A stretch of DNA of 64,000 nt, taken from the NCBI GenBank assembly GCA_036768485.1, contig JAVLUZ010000415.1, positions 1 to 64,000 of the forward strand, read 5' to 3'. How positions within the stretch are numbered: the stretch's first letter is position 1; each line of letters starts with the position of its first letter. Of the stretch, positions 1 to 12,510 are shown in pieces. The notes under the pieces were generated by a model, which saw only the letters and a list, made by a program, of their open reading frames with translations, made no database searches and was not told the DNA's origin. This stretch comes from Mermis nigrescens (taxonomy: Eukaryota; Nematoda; Enoplea; Mermithida; Mermithidae). Made by a program: the position numbers and the translations under genes.

Positions 1-50
1 TGCCTATAATACCAGTTTTAAAAATTATGGGGGCCGCCAAAATAAGTTTC

Positions 51-87
51 GCACAGGGCCGCTAAACCTCTAAGCACGGCCCTGTGC
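51..87. repeat. short perfect palindrome, likely transposon end
   Basis: GCACAGGGCC at 51-60 pairs perfectly with GGCCCTGTGC at 78-87 around an 17-base loop. CAGGGCCG-type sequence is common at hAT-like ends, so this is probably the terminus of an element lying mostly outside the window. No duplication can be tested. Confidence 0.4.
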
Positions 88-990
88 ATAAAGGAACTGA
101 TGTCGTCTGTAGATAAGATAAACAAAAAGCTACTCGTCTACAGAAATTCTACAACAAAATGCGCCACTGATTATAGACGCTTTCGCCTTCAACCCATATT
201 TTAATTGTTTGAAACATTCGAGTAATCATTACCCACTTTATGCTGCCAATGACATCTTGGCTAATAGCGGGTAATTGCTTGCTGATGAGATTATTCGAGA
301 TTTTATGCTTCTTCTGATTGATGCTTATGTTGTTGCAAGATTCCATGAGCAAACAGTAATGTTTACAAGCGGTCTTGTAAAATACCGAATTCTTGTAAGA
401 CGGCTTGTGTGTAGTGTTGTAAAAGATATTTTTATCTTTCAGGCCATCTTTATCTTTATCTTTTTGATAGGAATTTATCTTGCTAAAAAAGATAAAGTAT
501 GTTAGCATGTAATCCAAAATGCAGGTTTGGCATGAAATACAGTAGACGCATTCAAGTTTTACTATAATACAAGAAAAGAGAAAGAAAACGATTGTTTAAA
601 CCCTATGGCATGCATGTCGACCTGAGTAAGTGGAAGTGATACCGATCTAAGCGAGATTACTAGCACCCACGTTAATCTAAGTCTAAGCCTGGGAAAAATA
701 AAGAGGCTTGAAAAAATCAAATACTGTTGCGACTATAATTTGTGCAGGCGCACAGAGCAGAGTTTTGATGCATGTGAAAAGAAAGAAGTGACTTGCTGTC
801 AGCTACGTGGGTCAGTCAGATACCGCGGGTAAACTCCCAAACATACATTTATGTGTGCTTAATGCCTATCACCTCTTTGACCTCAGGTGTAAAAGTTAGG
901 GCAATCAGTGGACTGCTTTGCATCACCCACTCTCGTTTATTGCACACCTCACATGCATCATTCTCTAGGTCCAGGCGACCATATTTACAC

Positions 991-1135
991 TTTATCTTTA
1001 TCTTTATCTTTTTGGTTCCTTTATCTTGCAAATAATCTTTATCTTTATCTTTCTTAATTTGTTATCTTTATATTTATCTTTATCTTTATCTTCTAGATTC
1101 TAAAATTTCAACTTTATCTTCATCTTTTATCTTGC
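991..1135 (+). repeat. TTTATC hexamer microsatellite
   Basis: Interrupted array of the hexamer TTTATC. A shorter tract of the same unit lies at 429-460. The small open frames over both tracts are by-products of the repeat. Confidence 0.85.
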
Positions 1136-1974
1136 AAAAAGTCCTAATCTTTTAAGTCACTACTTGTATGTACCATCTTGCGTTTTTACCTGTCTTTGCT
1201 TTTTGCATGCACTCATAAGCAAGGTAAGAAATATGACAAGCTGATTAAAGGATGTGATAAGCAAAAAGCCATCATGTTTGTACACACGAATCTTGTGAGG
1301 GCGTATAAGCACTCATAAGATTCTTACAAGATTCACAATATCCCTCCGTTTACCATCATGCTTTTGCAGTCAAAGGCTACGTAAGGAAAACCACCTAGTC
1401 TATATTAAGCTACGCCTTCTTTACATAATCTGGCAGTTATTTCTTTCATTAATTTTTTATGCTCGTTATAAATATGTACATATGCTACTTTTTATGAAAA
1501 TTATTTTTGTAAGAGTAACAACTCAAACTATTACAGTGCATAAGAATAGGCACATGTGGAACAACCGTTCCAGAAACAAGAAAAAGTATATTTCTGGTGT
1601 GTTAAATACAACGGGGACGAATTTCAAAAGCTGGAAAGGAATGAACCACCAAATCTTTTATTATAACCTTATTTTCCGATTTTGAGTTTCTGTGATATTA
1701 CTGTAAATAGGCCAAAAAATGCTTATTCCGTATTTGCATTTATTGCATGTTTTAGTATGCAAATCATATACGCTGCGCATATTTTTTGACTTGAAAAATA
1801 AATAAGGAATCATGAATTTTCACGCATCAAAGCTTGACTCCTTTGCTATGTACGAGTGAGAGAGTATTTTTATGGTAATCTTCCCAAATCCTCTTCCAGT
1901 TTAGAGTGCAGAGGGCGCACATCATTTTCAGTGTACGGTTTTTTGAGTTAATCTAAAGAAGTACAATGAACCAG

Positions 1975-2600
1975 ACCTTGAGACATATCTCATCAAAGCC
2001 TAAGATTCTCTGACTATTCACTGAAAAAATTATTTACACATCTTAAAATCACGAAGAATTATGGATGAAAACGTCTAAAACTACAGTAAATTTCCAATAC
2101 GGCTGCCTCCATGGCAAAAAAATGAAAAACGCGAATTCATTATCAAATCAAACGAGTGAGTGACGATTTGGAAGCTCTTCTTACGCTGATTTCAAATTGA
2201 GCTTACATTTAAAAATATGCAATCTGTGGCGTATCATAAGCTAGCTTTTGAGGGCAGCCATATTGGAAAAAATTTAAAAAGCGTCAGTAGTGAAGGGCGG
2301 GCTTGGAAGAAAAACGAAAACATGTACATTATAGAGAATATTGTATCGCAACTATTTTGCAAGTTTTCAGCATAATGTCACAAATGAATAAAAAATGCAG
2401 CCATGTTGAAATTTGAGCCATTTTTGTTATGTACATAGTTTAATGTAGCTATGAAAAATTGAAAGTTTTTTTTTGGCAGATTAGTTTCATTTTTTTGTTT
2501 TGTATATAGAAAACTTTATTTTTTTTGAAATCGCTTTGATGTTTCTTGAGATTAACTTATTAGTGATTTTATGTAGTTTCACATTCTATAATGTTCACTA
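1975..2600 (+). repeat. rep-I dispersed repeat, copy 1
   Basis: Diverged direct match to about 7535-8110. Both copies share GGCAGCCATATTGGAAAAA (2251 region and 7803 region), a second GCAGCC/GCGGCC-CAT-TTGAAA block, and the same order of surrounding words. No ends or coding content could be defined. Confidence 0.5.
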
Positions 2601-3302
2601 ATTAATAGATTACTGTAGGATCAAATCATCCGAAAACAAATTTAATTTTCTTTCACACATATGCTCATTTATTATACCATGTGAAAGCTGTGCAGAGCTG
2701 CATTTCAAAATGTAATAAATTTTTGAAAATCAGTGAAAACGCAGTGGGGGTTTGAATCTTTAATGGTAAAAGGGAGAATTTCCTGCAAAAGACGAGGTAA
2801 AATATGGCAAATAATGATAAAAATTTAAAATTTTTGTGTTAGTTGGAAATATCAGAAACTGTAAGTTAACATATGTAGCTTTTAACCTATTTTAGCTTTT
2901 ATACCACTTTTTGAGACTCGTTTTGCTAGTCAAATTGACGCCTATACAGTATTTTACATAATTAGTAAGCAAAGCAGAATCTTACAAGACTATTGAAAAT
3001 CTTGTACAATCTTGTGCCTTTGGAAATTTTGAGAAATTTTACATGAAGACTCAATAAACTTTGCTGGAGTCTGAAGTCACTGCAATTTTTAGCCTGGATT
3101 TGTGCATCCTTAAACAGTTTCTTATAAGTAAGCACATACGAAAAGTAATGGCGCTGCAATGGGTTACATGTGTGCAAAACAAACAGAAAAAGTATTGCCT
3201 AAGGTTTTTGTTTCGAAAAATTAAGAAAGTAAATTGATAAACGAGCAGTGTATCGCATTCCAAAGAAAAGTTAAACACATCAGCGCAGTATTTTGTTTCA
3301 AC

Positions 3303-3841
3303 TATAGTCTGTTCCATTCCAAACAGCTCATTTCCGCTTAACAGCTTATCACTCTAACAGGATATTTTACGGTTTAAGTCGCTAAAGCACTTTGTTTGAT
3401 GCGCCATAAGCAAAGCACATTAAACATCAGTAAGAAGAGTTTAATTAAGGCACACCTGGGCTTGGGGAAGTTTGGGGGGTCTGCACTCTGCACCCCCAAG
3501 AATCCAAAATACCTCCCCCAGAAATCAAAATACCCCCCAGAATTCAATTTTTAGAATTTTTCGTTTTTTTTTCGCAATTTTTTGATGCTCATGGATAGTG
3601 CTCGATGGGAAACGTCGAAAAAGGGTGTTTTTCTCGCCATACCACCATTTTTAAGGCAATTTTTTTGACCTTTGAAAAATCTTGCACACCCCCCCCCTCA
3701 AGAATTTTTTGCTGCCCACGTATAGTTTAAAGCAACTGGTCGCTACGGGAACGTAATTGAAGAAGCTATTTGTGCAATGGAAAACTAATAGAGTAATAAG
3801 ACTTTAGCGGAAATGGGCCGTTTGGATTGTAACAGACTATA
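3303..3841. mobile_element. mite-H element with nested hAT-A copy
   Basis: Inverted ends of about 35 bp start TATAGTCTGTT at 3303 and finish AACAGACTATA at 3841; both continue into a conserved AAACRGCYCATTTCCGC block. A hAT-A copy (3451-3724) sits inside. The TATA at each end fits a TA target duplication, as in Tc1/mariner-type MITEs, but that class assignment is inference. Confidence 0.6.
3451..3724 (+). mobile_element. hAT-A non-autonomous element (inside mite-H)
   Basis: Starts CACACCTGGGC and ends GCCCACGTATA, with the family interior: a run of C-rich CCCCCAGAA units, a TTTTTTGATGC block, and TTTTTGACCTTTGAAAAATC near the right end. The flanking 8-mers (AATTAAGG and GTTTAAAG) match at only 5 of 8 positions, so the duplication is decayed or the ends are slightly misplaced. 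Confidence 0.7.
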
Positions 3842-4011
3842 CTCGTAGATGCCTCTGACACAGCCTGCGTATTTTGAATTAGGGAATAGGGAAAGACTAA
3901 TAGGATTTAAAATTGAAAGCATGTATAAATAATTATGTGTAACCAGGTTAAATATTAAATAAGTTAAATTTCGGAAATTTTTCTCTAAAATCGTTATACA
4001 TACGAATAACG

Positions 4012-5945
4012 ATGCAGCTCGTTTGAAATATTTCAGTGACATCAAACATTATGCGTGATAACATTGAAATAATCCGAATGACCGCCCAACTAACATCATG
4101 AAAATTCAAACCACTATCAAAGCAAAAGATCAAAAATATGACCCTTGTGGTGTGCAAAAAACGTGTGTTTTAGTCACCTCTTAGTGCTACACTTAAATAT
4201 TTCAAATTCAGGTCACGACCATACGTGGGCAGCAAGAAAATTCTGGGGGGGTGCAAGATTTTTTGAAGGTCGAAATATGGCCTTAAAAATGGTGGTATGG
4301 CGATAAAAACACCATTTTTCGACGTTTCTCATCAAGCACTATCCATTGGCATCAAAAAATTGCGAAAAAAACGAAAAAAATTTTCAAAAATTGAATTCTG
4401 GGGGGGGTATTTTGATTTCTGGGGGGGGTATTTTGGTTTCTGGGGGGGGTGCATACCCCCCAAACCCCACGCCCAGGTGTGGTCACGACTATCATCACAA
4501 TCACATTTATGAACCCATTGGTTTGAATTTTTTATTCCTTAGCTCCTTAATTTCAGAAAAGATTACTCCTTTTTGATATCCTCATTAGGGATCATTGAAA
4601 GACTTTAAAAAGACATCACTCAACTTTTTTCAAACAGACATTGAGATCATTGTAATTTTTCAAAAACACTTTGAGATCACTGAAATATTTCAAAAACGAG
4701 ATGACTTACTTTTTTCAAAAAGACTTTGAGATCACTGTAATTTTTCAAAAACAGGTGAAGATCACTGCAGAATTTCAAGAAAGATATTATTCACTTTTTC
4801 AAAACACAATGTAAGATTAACGTTTTTTTTAAATGCAAACGAGATCAATGTCGGAAATCAAAAGTCTTTGAAGCGAAAGTTTGTCATAAGTGCGGACTAA
4901 TTACTGTAGATAAGAAGAAAAGCAGGCATGACGCTACGCGACGCATGGCACAGAACAGGAAAAACAGTCAATGAAGCGATGTGCTTGGTTCGGTTTGGAT
5001 TTAAAACCACGCCTAAGAATAGGGAGATCGCCCAGACTTTTCATAGATCAAAATTTTGGGAGAGGCTCGGCGTTACTAGGAGGGGGAAGTGGGCTTACGG
5101 CCACAAATGGCTAAAATACTCTAAGAACCAAGTTTTTGCTTAAAAAAAGTCTTAAAGAAGAGTGAAAAAGCTCAATCTGACGGGGAGGGGACGGCGATTC
5201 GGTTCGGGAAATCAAGTCGCTAAGGATATTATCATTGCCCAGTTTGCTCTTTTCGATTACCTACTCTTACCTGCCTTATCTGATTTCATTTTAATTGGCA
5301 CATCGCTTCATACTGTTTTTTCCAATTCTGGGCCATGCGTTGCGTTGCGTCATGCTTGCTTTTCTTCTTCTCTTCAGTAATAAGTCCGTTCTTATGACAA
5401 ACTTTCGCTTCAAAGACTTCTGATTTCCGACATTCATCTCGTTTGCATTTGAAAAAAGCGTTAATCTCTAATTGTGTTTTGAATAACGTGAGCGATATCT
5501 TTTTTTAAATTTTGCAGTGATCTCGACGTGTTTTTGAAAAATTACAGTGATATCAATGTCTTTTTGAAAAAAGTGAGTGATCCCGTTTTTGAAATATTTC
5601 AGTGATCTCAAAGTGTTTTTGAAAAATTGCAGTAATCTCAATGTCTTTTTCGGAAAAATGCTTCCAATGATCCATATTAAGAATATCAAAAAGGAGTAAT
5701 CTTTTCTGAAATTAAGGAGCTGGGAATAAAAAAATCAAACCAATGGATTAATAAATTTGATTTTGATGATTGATAATTTGAAATATTTAAGTGTTAGCGA
5801 GCACTAAGAAGTGACTAAAACACATATTTTTGATTTTTGCTTTGATAGTGGTTTGAATTTTCATAGAGTTCGGGCGGTCATTTGAAATATTTTAGTGTTG
5901 TCATGCATAATGTTTGATATCACTGAAATATTTCAAATGAGCCGC
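4012..5945. mobile_element. FB-E long palindromic (foldback-like) element
   Basis: The left arm from about 4012 to 4985 is the diverged reverse complement of the right arm from about 5295 to 5945, leaving a loop of roughly 300 bp. Outer parts share TTTGAAATATTTCAGTGA (left) with its complement (right, near 5925). Inner parts hold imperfect tandem units of about 30 bp containing TTTGAGATCACTG and TTTTTCAAAAA (4600-4800 and, inverted, 5470-5680). Pairing continues almost to the centre, where GACGCATGGC near 4940 faces GCCATGCGTT near 5333. A hAT-A copy (4220-4481) interrupts the left arm only, so the right arm preserves the empty site. No coding content seen. Confidence 0.7.
4220..4481 (-). mobile_element. 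hAT-A element, perfect 8-bp duplication
   Basis: 262 bp, starting CATACGTGGGCAGC and ending GCCCAGGTGTG, flanked by exact direct repeats GTCACGAC at 4212-4219 and 4482-4489. The facing arm of the surrounding palindrome lacks the element. Eight-base duplications with CA...TG ends are typical of hAT transposons. The open frames over it are G-run artefacts. Confidence 0.85.
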
Positions 5946-5982
5946 CTCTGCTTTCCGTATGTATGTGTTTGGTGGTAGTCAT

Positions 5983-6243
5983 CACACCTGCGAGTGGGGG
6001 TTTTGGGGGTATGCACCCCTCACCCGAGAAACCAAAATACCCTCCCCAGAAATGAATATACCCCCCAGACATCAATTTTTTGAAATGTTTTTCGTTTTTT
6101 CGCAATTTTTTGATGCCAATGGATAGTGCTCGATGAGAAACATGGAAAAATGGTGTTTTTTCGCCATACCACCATTTTAAGGCCATTTTTTGACCTTTGA
6201 AAAATCTTGCATCCCCCCAGAATTTTCTTGCTGCCCACGTATA
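5983..6243 (+). mobile_element. hAT-A element
   Basis: 261 bp, starting CACACCTG and ending GCCCACGTATA. Flanking 8-mers GTAGTCAT (5975-5982) and GTGGTCAT (6244-6251) match at 7 of 8 bases. Confidence 0.8.
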
Positions 6244-6251
6244 GTGGTCAT

Positions 6252-7149
6252 GCCTTGGCACACTGTACTATGGGCTGTCTACGACGTTTTAGCGCCGCCG
6301 TGTTAGCGCCAGCAACTTATAAATTATTCTAATTGAATCAATTTTAAAGCAATTTTAAAATTAAGTATATATTAAGAAAGCAGGTTCTACAAGCTACAAA
6401 ACAGCATATTGTTCTTTTCGATTCGATGAGTATTCATTTGTGTACGACTGAAAAACTATAGAAAATCCAGTGTAGTTTTAGATGCATTTAATTATCTCCC
6501 TAAATTCGAAGATATTCTAGAAATTTATACCATCACGTAGAGAATTGAATGTGTTTTCGGAATCTGTGTTATACTTAAATAATAAATGAAATGTAAATAA
6601 TCAATAACATTACAAAGAGTGTGGCGCCAAAACGTCCCATTTCGACCTGAGGTCTGACTATCATAATTTTTAGTAAGCCCACCATTGAATCACGTAAGAC
6701 TGTTTGCTTGTGATAAGCGAAATGCAAAACTAATAGCATGCGATTGCTTGTTGAACATGAAAAAATCTTACAAGATTCCGATAAGCAAGAGGACGGTGCT
6801 TGCAAGCATTCCATTAAGATTAAGAAATTTCTTATAAGTTCGCTCGTAAGAATCACATTCTCCTATAAGTTGGGGCGAGTAAGCACATTTGACATGCAAA
6901 AGGTACAGCACTTACAAAAAACTACGAGCATTCTTAAAAGATTTTTCGTAAGCATTGCAAGCACACGTAACGTTGGGTTTATACAACGTTTTAAAGTTCA
7001 TTTTTAGAAGCCGATATGAGCGAAAGCGTTACAAAAATGAAACATTTGGACAATCGGGACAAAGAAGATCCTCTCGTTGTTCGCAACCGGCAGATCTTCG
7101 AAATGGTATCATGTAGAAAACGGTTGAGTTTTCCACAAAGATAAAATTG
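6252..7149. other. no gene recognised
   Basis: AT-rich sequence with many CTTACAAG, CTTATAAG and TTGTAAG words between about 6720 and 6970. The open frames are short, low-complexity and lack splice context. Confidence 0.4.
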
Positions 7150-7157
7150 CACAATGG

Positions 7158-7334
7158 CAGTCACGCAGCTGGCCGTCCTATTTTGGGGGGACCAACACCA
7201 ATTTTTGGGGGGAACTAAGCCGAAAAAGGCCAAAAATAGCACAAAATAAGGTTTAAAAGTCCTATTTTCCCGATTTTTCTGAATTTTGGGGATCCGATCC
7301 GAACCTCCCATTTGCCCCCAAAGATTCGTGCCTA
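7158..7334 (-). mobile_element. hAT-B element, perfect 8-bp duplication
   Basis: 177 bp, starting CAGTCACGCAGCTGGCCG and ending CGTGCCTA, flanked by exact CACAATGG at 7150-7157 and 7335-7342. It is the reverse-orientation relative of 18325-18498, sharing the GGCCGTYCTATTTT block and a G-run next to CCAACACCAATTTT. Confidence 0.8.
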
Positions 7335-7534
7335 CACAATGGTACATACAGAAGTGGAAGTCTGCTGATTGCAGTTTTGCTGTTGTTCTAATGAGACGAT
7401 TTTATAACTGCTTGTCTTCGCTACAGTCATGTACTAAACAAAAACTTGAATAATAACACGTCGTTTTCACTATACAATTAATAATTTTTTAGGTTTTTGA
7501 ACTTTCCTTAACGAACTAAAAAGATTCAGAACAT

Positions 7535-8110
7535 AAGACATAGCTCATTGGAGAGAAAATTAAATTTTCTAGCTATTTACAGCGAAAATTTTTGAAATAT
7601 GTCAGAAACTCACAGAATGATAGCCGAAAACATCAAAAGCTACAGTATGACAGACTCCCTGGCGGCCATATTGAAAAACTGGAATTCTTAAGTAAATCAG
7701 ACAAATAGAGATTTCGAGCGAGCTTCTTTTGGGCTTTCTAAAATATCAGCTTAAACATTTAAAAATATGAAAAATAGCGCGAGTAAAATGCATACCTTAT
7801 AGGGCAGCCATATTGGAAAAAAATTAAATTGAAATTGCAGGACGAACTATTCAAAAAACACGAAAGACAAAAGAGGGTGAAATTTAGAGCACAAAGATAT
7901 CTAAATATTTTGCTATTTTCCAAAATATAAAAATAAACCTGTCTACTGTAGTGACCAAGCAAAGTTTGGGCACTTTTTCGAGTCTGGCATACTGTAGACA
8001 TGAGCTAGCTATACTTTTTTTCGGCAAAATATTTTTATTCTAAAATTGTCAATCTAAAACACTTTATTTCATAAAAATCCGTTCAGTGGTTATTGAGTTC
8101 ATCTCAAAAA
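7535..8110 (+). repeat. rep-I dispersed repeat, copy 2
   Basis: Diverged direct copy of about 1975-2600, with the shared GGCAGCCATATTGGAAAAA core near 7803. No coding potential recognised. Confidence 0.5.
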
Positions 8111-8470
8111 ACCTCCCTTCACTGAAATGACTTATTAGACGGTGAGCAGGTTTATCAGCTTTGACCGACTGTCACGCTGTAGGCATGTTATAACATGAAA
8201 CATGGACTGATTTGTGAGCAAGCTGAATGAATTGTGATCATTTATTGTATATATTGTATTAACAAATTCCATCGAATCAAAAGTTATACGCTTAAATGTA
8301 CTAAAATTCTCAATTTGTGTGAAAAAGACGGGTAAAATTTGATAAAATAGTACGCATATTTAGGTTTAGTACCTACCAATAAATTCGCTCGCTCAATTAT
8401 AACACGATCGATAGAATTCACGATTGAGCACATTTGTTTATTAATTTATCGGATTTGCTTATTTATCTTA

Positions 8471-11400
8471 GGTAGCGCGTTAGCGCGTACCAATAATATA
8501 CTTGGGTACCCCTAACACCTGTGCACCCCCTTACAGCTATAACGGGACACTTCTGGAAGGTGCGGTTCTTTTTAAAAGAAAGATAATAAAAAAATTCGCT
8601 GCCCGTGTTTTTTTGTTTTTCTTGAAACTAAAAACTGACTGTGTAAAGAAGGTGTAAAGTTTTTGTGTAACGTTATAACATAGGACAAATTTTGGGACCT
8701 TTTTACTGCGGCATGTGGACAACTGAGTATTGATGACTCGAAGAATTGAACAGCAAAGGATAATAGAGGGATGAATTCTACAGATGAAACTTTTTTTGTT
8801 TTTTGAAATTCGCATTAGTTATCGAATGGCAGTGTAAAGAGTGCGAAAATCTGGGGGTGAAAAAGCACTTTTTGGTCGAGCTTTCAACCTGCTTATGTCC
8901 GATACTAACTCCGGTTATGAGTTTTTTAAAATGTTTTCTGACAGAAATGTAGAGAGGATCAAGGGATACATTCTGCATATAAGCAAAGTCTTCTGTGCTC
9001 TATGGTGAGTTAGATCCTGGGGTTTAAAGTTTACACTCTAGTGGATGGTGTAAAAAAACGGATTTTAAGTAAGATTTCTCTGCCGAATTTTCCCGCTTAT
9101 GAGTCAGGGTGAATTGAATAAAGCAGAAATAAAGTGTCTCTCAGGGGCTACACATCGCAGCAAACCGCATTTAAAAAAACGCAATATTGAGTTATTTTAT
9201 GGGGGTGTAAAGTTCGAAATCAGAGGTAAAAAATGGGCGATAAAACACGTTTTTCCGAATTTTTATATAAATCATACCAAATAATTTTTGCAAGAGAATT
9301 TTGGCACACAGGAATGTACTACGATTTAAAAGCTACAAATTGTACCAAACCGAATTTCTTTAAAATCAATGGGGAGTTCGGTACGGAATTTTGAAGTTTA
9401 CAGTGTTCTAAATGATGGAAAATACGTTTTTGTTGCGTTTTTTGTTCGCCACTTTCTCCGTCCAGAAGTCGGGATAAGTCTAATAGAATAAAAATAAAGT
9501 GCTTTATATCGGGTGCATGTCAAAGCAAATTGTCTATACATTAATATTTAGCGAGTGTAAAGTCAAAAATTTGGAGTTTTAAATGCGTTTCTGTCTTGTT
9601 TTTTCTGCCTGCTTCTCCGGTTACGAGTCAGGGACACGTTTATCAAGTCTAGAAATGGACCAGGAATCAAATTTGATATGCCAGTCTGGCGCATATGTTC
9701 ACACTCTACAGTGTTGTAAAGTAGTTTACACCAATTGTTAGTTTGCCCATAGAACATTATGTAGACTTAATTTTATTCATAAATATTAATCGTAATATCG
9801 GAACAATATCAAAATTACGAATCTGACTAAAATCTTCTTTACACTAGGTGTTTACATGAAGTTTACACTACATATGTATTTATCTTCGTTGTTGAGCATT
9901 CCAGAAACCTAATTTTTTCTTGGAGCCTAGAAGTTTTCAAAGGATCAAATGTGAGACGTCACATAGGCGCGTTTGTTTACATCCAACAGTGATGTAAAGT
10001 AGTTTACATTCATTGTTTATATGTCCTCAGACCATTGTAGAGACATAATTTTTTCATGAATGTTGATCATAATATCCGAGTAATTTTTTACACTGCATGT
10101 TAGCCTTTGTTCTAGAGCATTGCAAAAATCGAAATTTTTTCCTGAGATATAAAAATTTACAGGGAATGAAATATATACGTCAATTGGGCGCGCTTGCATA
10201 CACTCAGCAGTATTGCAAAGTGGTTTAAACCTAATGTTTATTTGTCTTTAAAACATTATGGAGACTCATTTTTCCATAAATGTTGAAAGTAATATCGGAG
10301 CAATATCAAAATTACGAATCCGACTAAAATATTCTTTACGCTATGTGTTTGTGTAAAGTTTACATTACGTGTTAACCTTAATTCGAAAGACTTGCAGAGA
10401 CTTTGTAACTGAAGTCAAGAAATTTTCAAGGATTCATATGTGAGACATCAATTAAGTGAGTTTGTTTACCCTCAAAAGTAATCTAAAGTGATTTAAAAAT
10501 TATGTTCAAGTGTCCTTAGATCATTGAAGATTTGTAATTTTGTCTTAAATGGGTTGCATTAAAGTTAAATCTTTCTTAGCCGTGTTTATAATATGTTTCA
10601 CAAAATCTTGCACATGGAGAGCTATCGTTTAATTGATGTAAATTGCCTGCAAAAGTGGTTTAAAATGAACCAGCAATCACACTACTGTGCACAGAAGTCG
10701 ACAAAGATATACAGCTTTATTGTAATCATGTACATTAATAAGCCGTAAACTGTTAGTATTCTCTACACCTAGTAGTTGTGTAAAGTTTGCACTATTCATT
10801 TGTTGTTAATATGTAGTCTATACTACAAATTAATTTTACTACCAAATCAAAGCGTTAGTGTTCCTTACATTTGATATTTGCGTGAAGTTTTTGAATTTTT
10901 GCCGAAAAACTTTGTCTTTTAATTTACCCCCGCCTTTTCCATTTTCTTAAAGTTTAAAATCTTTTATAATTCTCTTAATAATTTAATGGTAGGTTTGAAC
11001 TTTAAGTTTCTCTTGGTTTACTACTCTCGCTTAGCAAGCTCATTTTTCAGAACTTTTTCATAGTGATGAGATTAGTCGCGTTTTGTTTGGAATTGGTGGA
11101 CGGTCGTTATTTTATTACTCGGCTTAATTAATCCAAGTGACTATCTTTTGATTATTTCCTCTATCGCAAATTCAAACACTAATTTTCAATTTGAAAATTG
11201 ACCGAATTTTCAATTTGATAATTGAAAATTGGGTGTTTTCAATTTCAAAAGTCACAACACATTGTGCTTGTGTATTGATTGAGTGAGGATTTGCAATGTG
11301 AATTCGTTGGTTAAATATTTGTGCTTAATTATAAGTGAACTGAACATTAAGAAGAAATAACTTAATGGAGTTTTAATTTGAAAAAAATGGATGGTGTCAA

Positions 11401-12290
11401 TAAGGTTGTCTTGTTTAAAAAGGATAATGCCGATGTTAAGAACAATATTGTTTTCCGCATTCTTGGACTGTTGTCATTATTGTGGCATGTTACGGATTGT
11501 GTTTACTGACTGATGTACTGAAATCACGCTAATTAAAAGTAGTGTACTAGCAAAGAAAAATGCTCCGATGGAACAAAAAAGATGAATATACTTGGAATTG
11601 TGGATTATTATGGATGTAAAAGGAGGGGACTAGGAAAAATCTACCTAAAGTCGGAAAATCTGCTAAAAATCTCACTTTCTCTAAGCAACGCAAAAAATCG
11701 ATGTATATTCTGCGGCCTCTAAAAAAGTGTCTCTTTTAAATAATGTTCGAAGTTTCAGATAAGAGTATATAAACGAAATCTATCAAGGTTACTTTTTTAA
11801 ATTGCTGTCACCTGATTGATAGAAAACTAAGAGGTATTGTATTTAAAGTTGTTTTATTTTGTTATGAGCATTATAGCAAGCAAAGCAGGAGCCGATTGAT
11901 TAATGCTAGTGTATCTACATTAAGTCTGTTTCAAGTCAACTTACGCGTTTCCTACTGTTTCAAACCAACCATGTCTTCAATTGTCTTCGATGTTTGCTAT
12001 TTCATTCAATTGGCTTGGAAGACTGTTAGTTTACTCAATATCATTTCCCATAGCTACTGCATAGCTAACGTGCTGCTTTTTCAATCATTTTTATGGTTGA
12101 ATATTTATTTTAATCTGTTGGCCGCAGAATATACATCGATTTTTTGCGTTGCTTAGAGAAAGTCTGATTTTTAGCAGATTTTCCGACTTTAGGTAGATTT
12201 TTCCTAGTCCCCTCCTTTTACGTCCATAATAATCCACAATTCCAAGTATATTCATCTTTTTTGTTCCATCGGAGCATTTTTCTCTGCTAG
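8471..12290 (+). mobile_element. rep-D element, copy 1 (complete by comparison)
   Basis: About 3.8 kb. The left edge is the imperfect hairpin GTAGCGCGTTAGCGCGTAC (8472 onwards); the right edge is the rep-C module (11547-12290). The same content occurs in reverse at 37713-41567. The arm has many GTGTAAAG and CTTTACAC words and, at about 9690-10560, diverged tandem units of roughly 220-280 bp, recognisable by AATATCGGAGCAATATCAAA-like segments near 9790, 10070 and 10290. AATTTTCAATTTGAAAATT palindromes lie near 11190-11250. No transposase or other long frame is visible, so it is non-autonomous or unclassified. Confidence 0.65.
11547..12290. repeat. rep-C module with ~190-bp inverted repeats
   Basis: Begins CTAGCAAAGAAAAATGCTCC and ends with its complement; each inverted arm runs about 190 bp to a GCGGCC boundary (about 11725 and 12120). 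The interior (about 11730-12120) reappears reversed in the copy at 37713-38467. The module is always joined to the non-hairpin end of rep-D where both are present. Confidence 0.75.
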
Positions 12291-12292
12291 TC

Positions 12293-12461
12293 TATAGTCT
12301 GTTTCACATAATTTCGTACTTGAATTCTAAGAATTTTCAACGAGAGTACGCCGAGGCTTACGATGATTGTATATCAGATCAATGCTATAATCGCAATCTG
12401 TCAGCTTATTGTAGGAGATAATTTTAAAATTTATGACCGAACTCGAGTGAAACAGACTGTA
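12293..12461. mobile_element. mite-H short hairpin element
   Basis: Inverted ends TATAGTCTGTTTCACATAA and its complement (ending AACAGACTGTA), followed inward by a TTCGG/CCGAA-type block and ATAAATTTT. Close relatives are at 32093-32253 and 58498-58637. It abuts the end of rep-D copy 1. Confidence 0.6.
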
Positions 12462-12510
12462 ATTACTTATTTGTGAAATTAGTCAGTCCTTAACATCAAT
12501 TACACCTCAT

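Larger units (their letters stand above)
1..3302. other. gene-free AT-rich region
   Basis: No open frame here looks like protein and no splice-bounded coding segment was found. It holds the window-edge palindrome, two TTTATC hexamer tracts (about 429-460 and 991-1135), scattered CTTACAAG/CTTATAAG words (about 1200-1340 and 2960-3160) and one copy of repeat rep-I (about 1975-2600). Confidence 0.6.

Noticed and set aside
4297..4576. Gly/Trp-rich frames over hAT-A copies here and at 62885-63226
   Set aside because: They arise from G-run repeats in the element and change with each copy.
8471..12290. Rep-D as a Helitron, because of the hairpin at one end
   Set aside because: A Helitron should end in CTRR shortly after the hairpin and start with TC; here copies read CTAA or CTAT right at the hairpin and the other end is CTAGCAAAG. 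No Rep/helicase trace.
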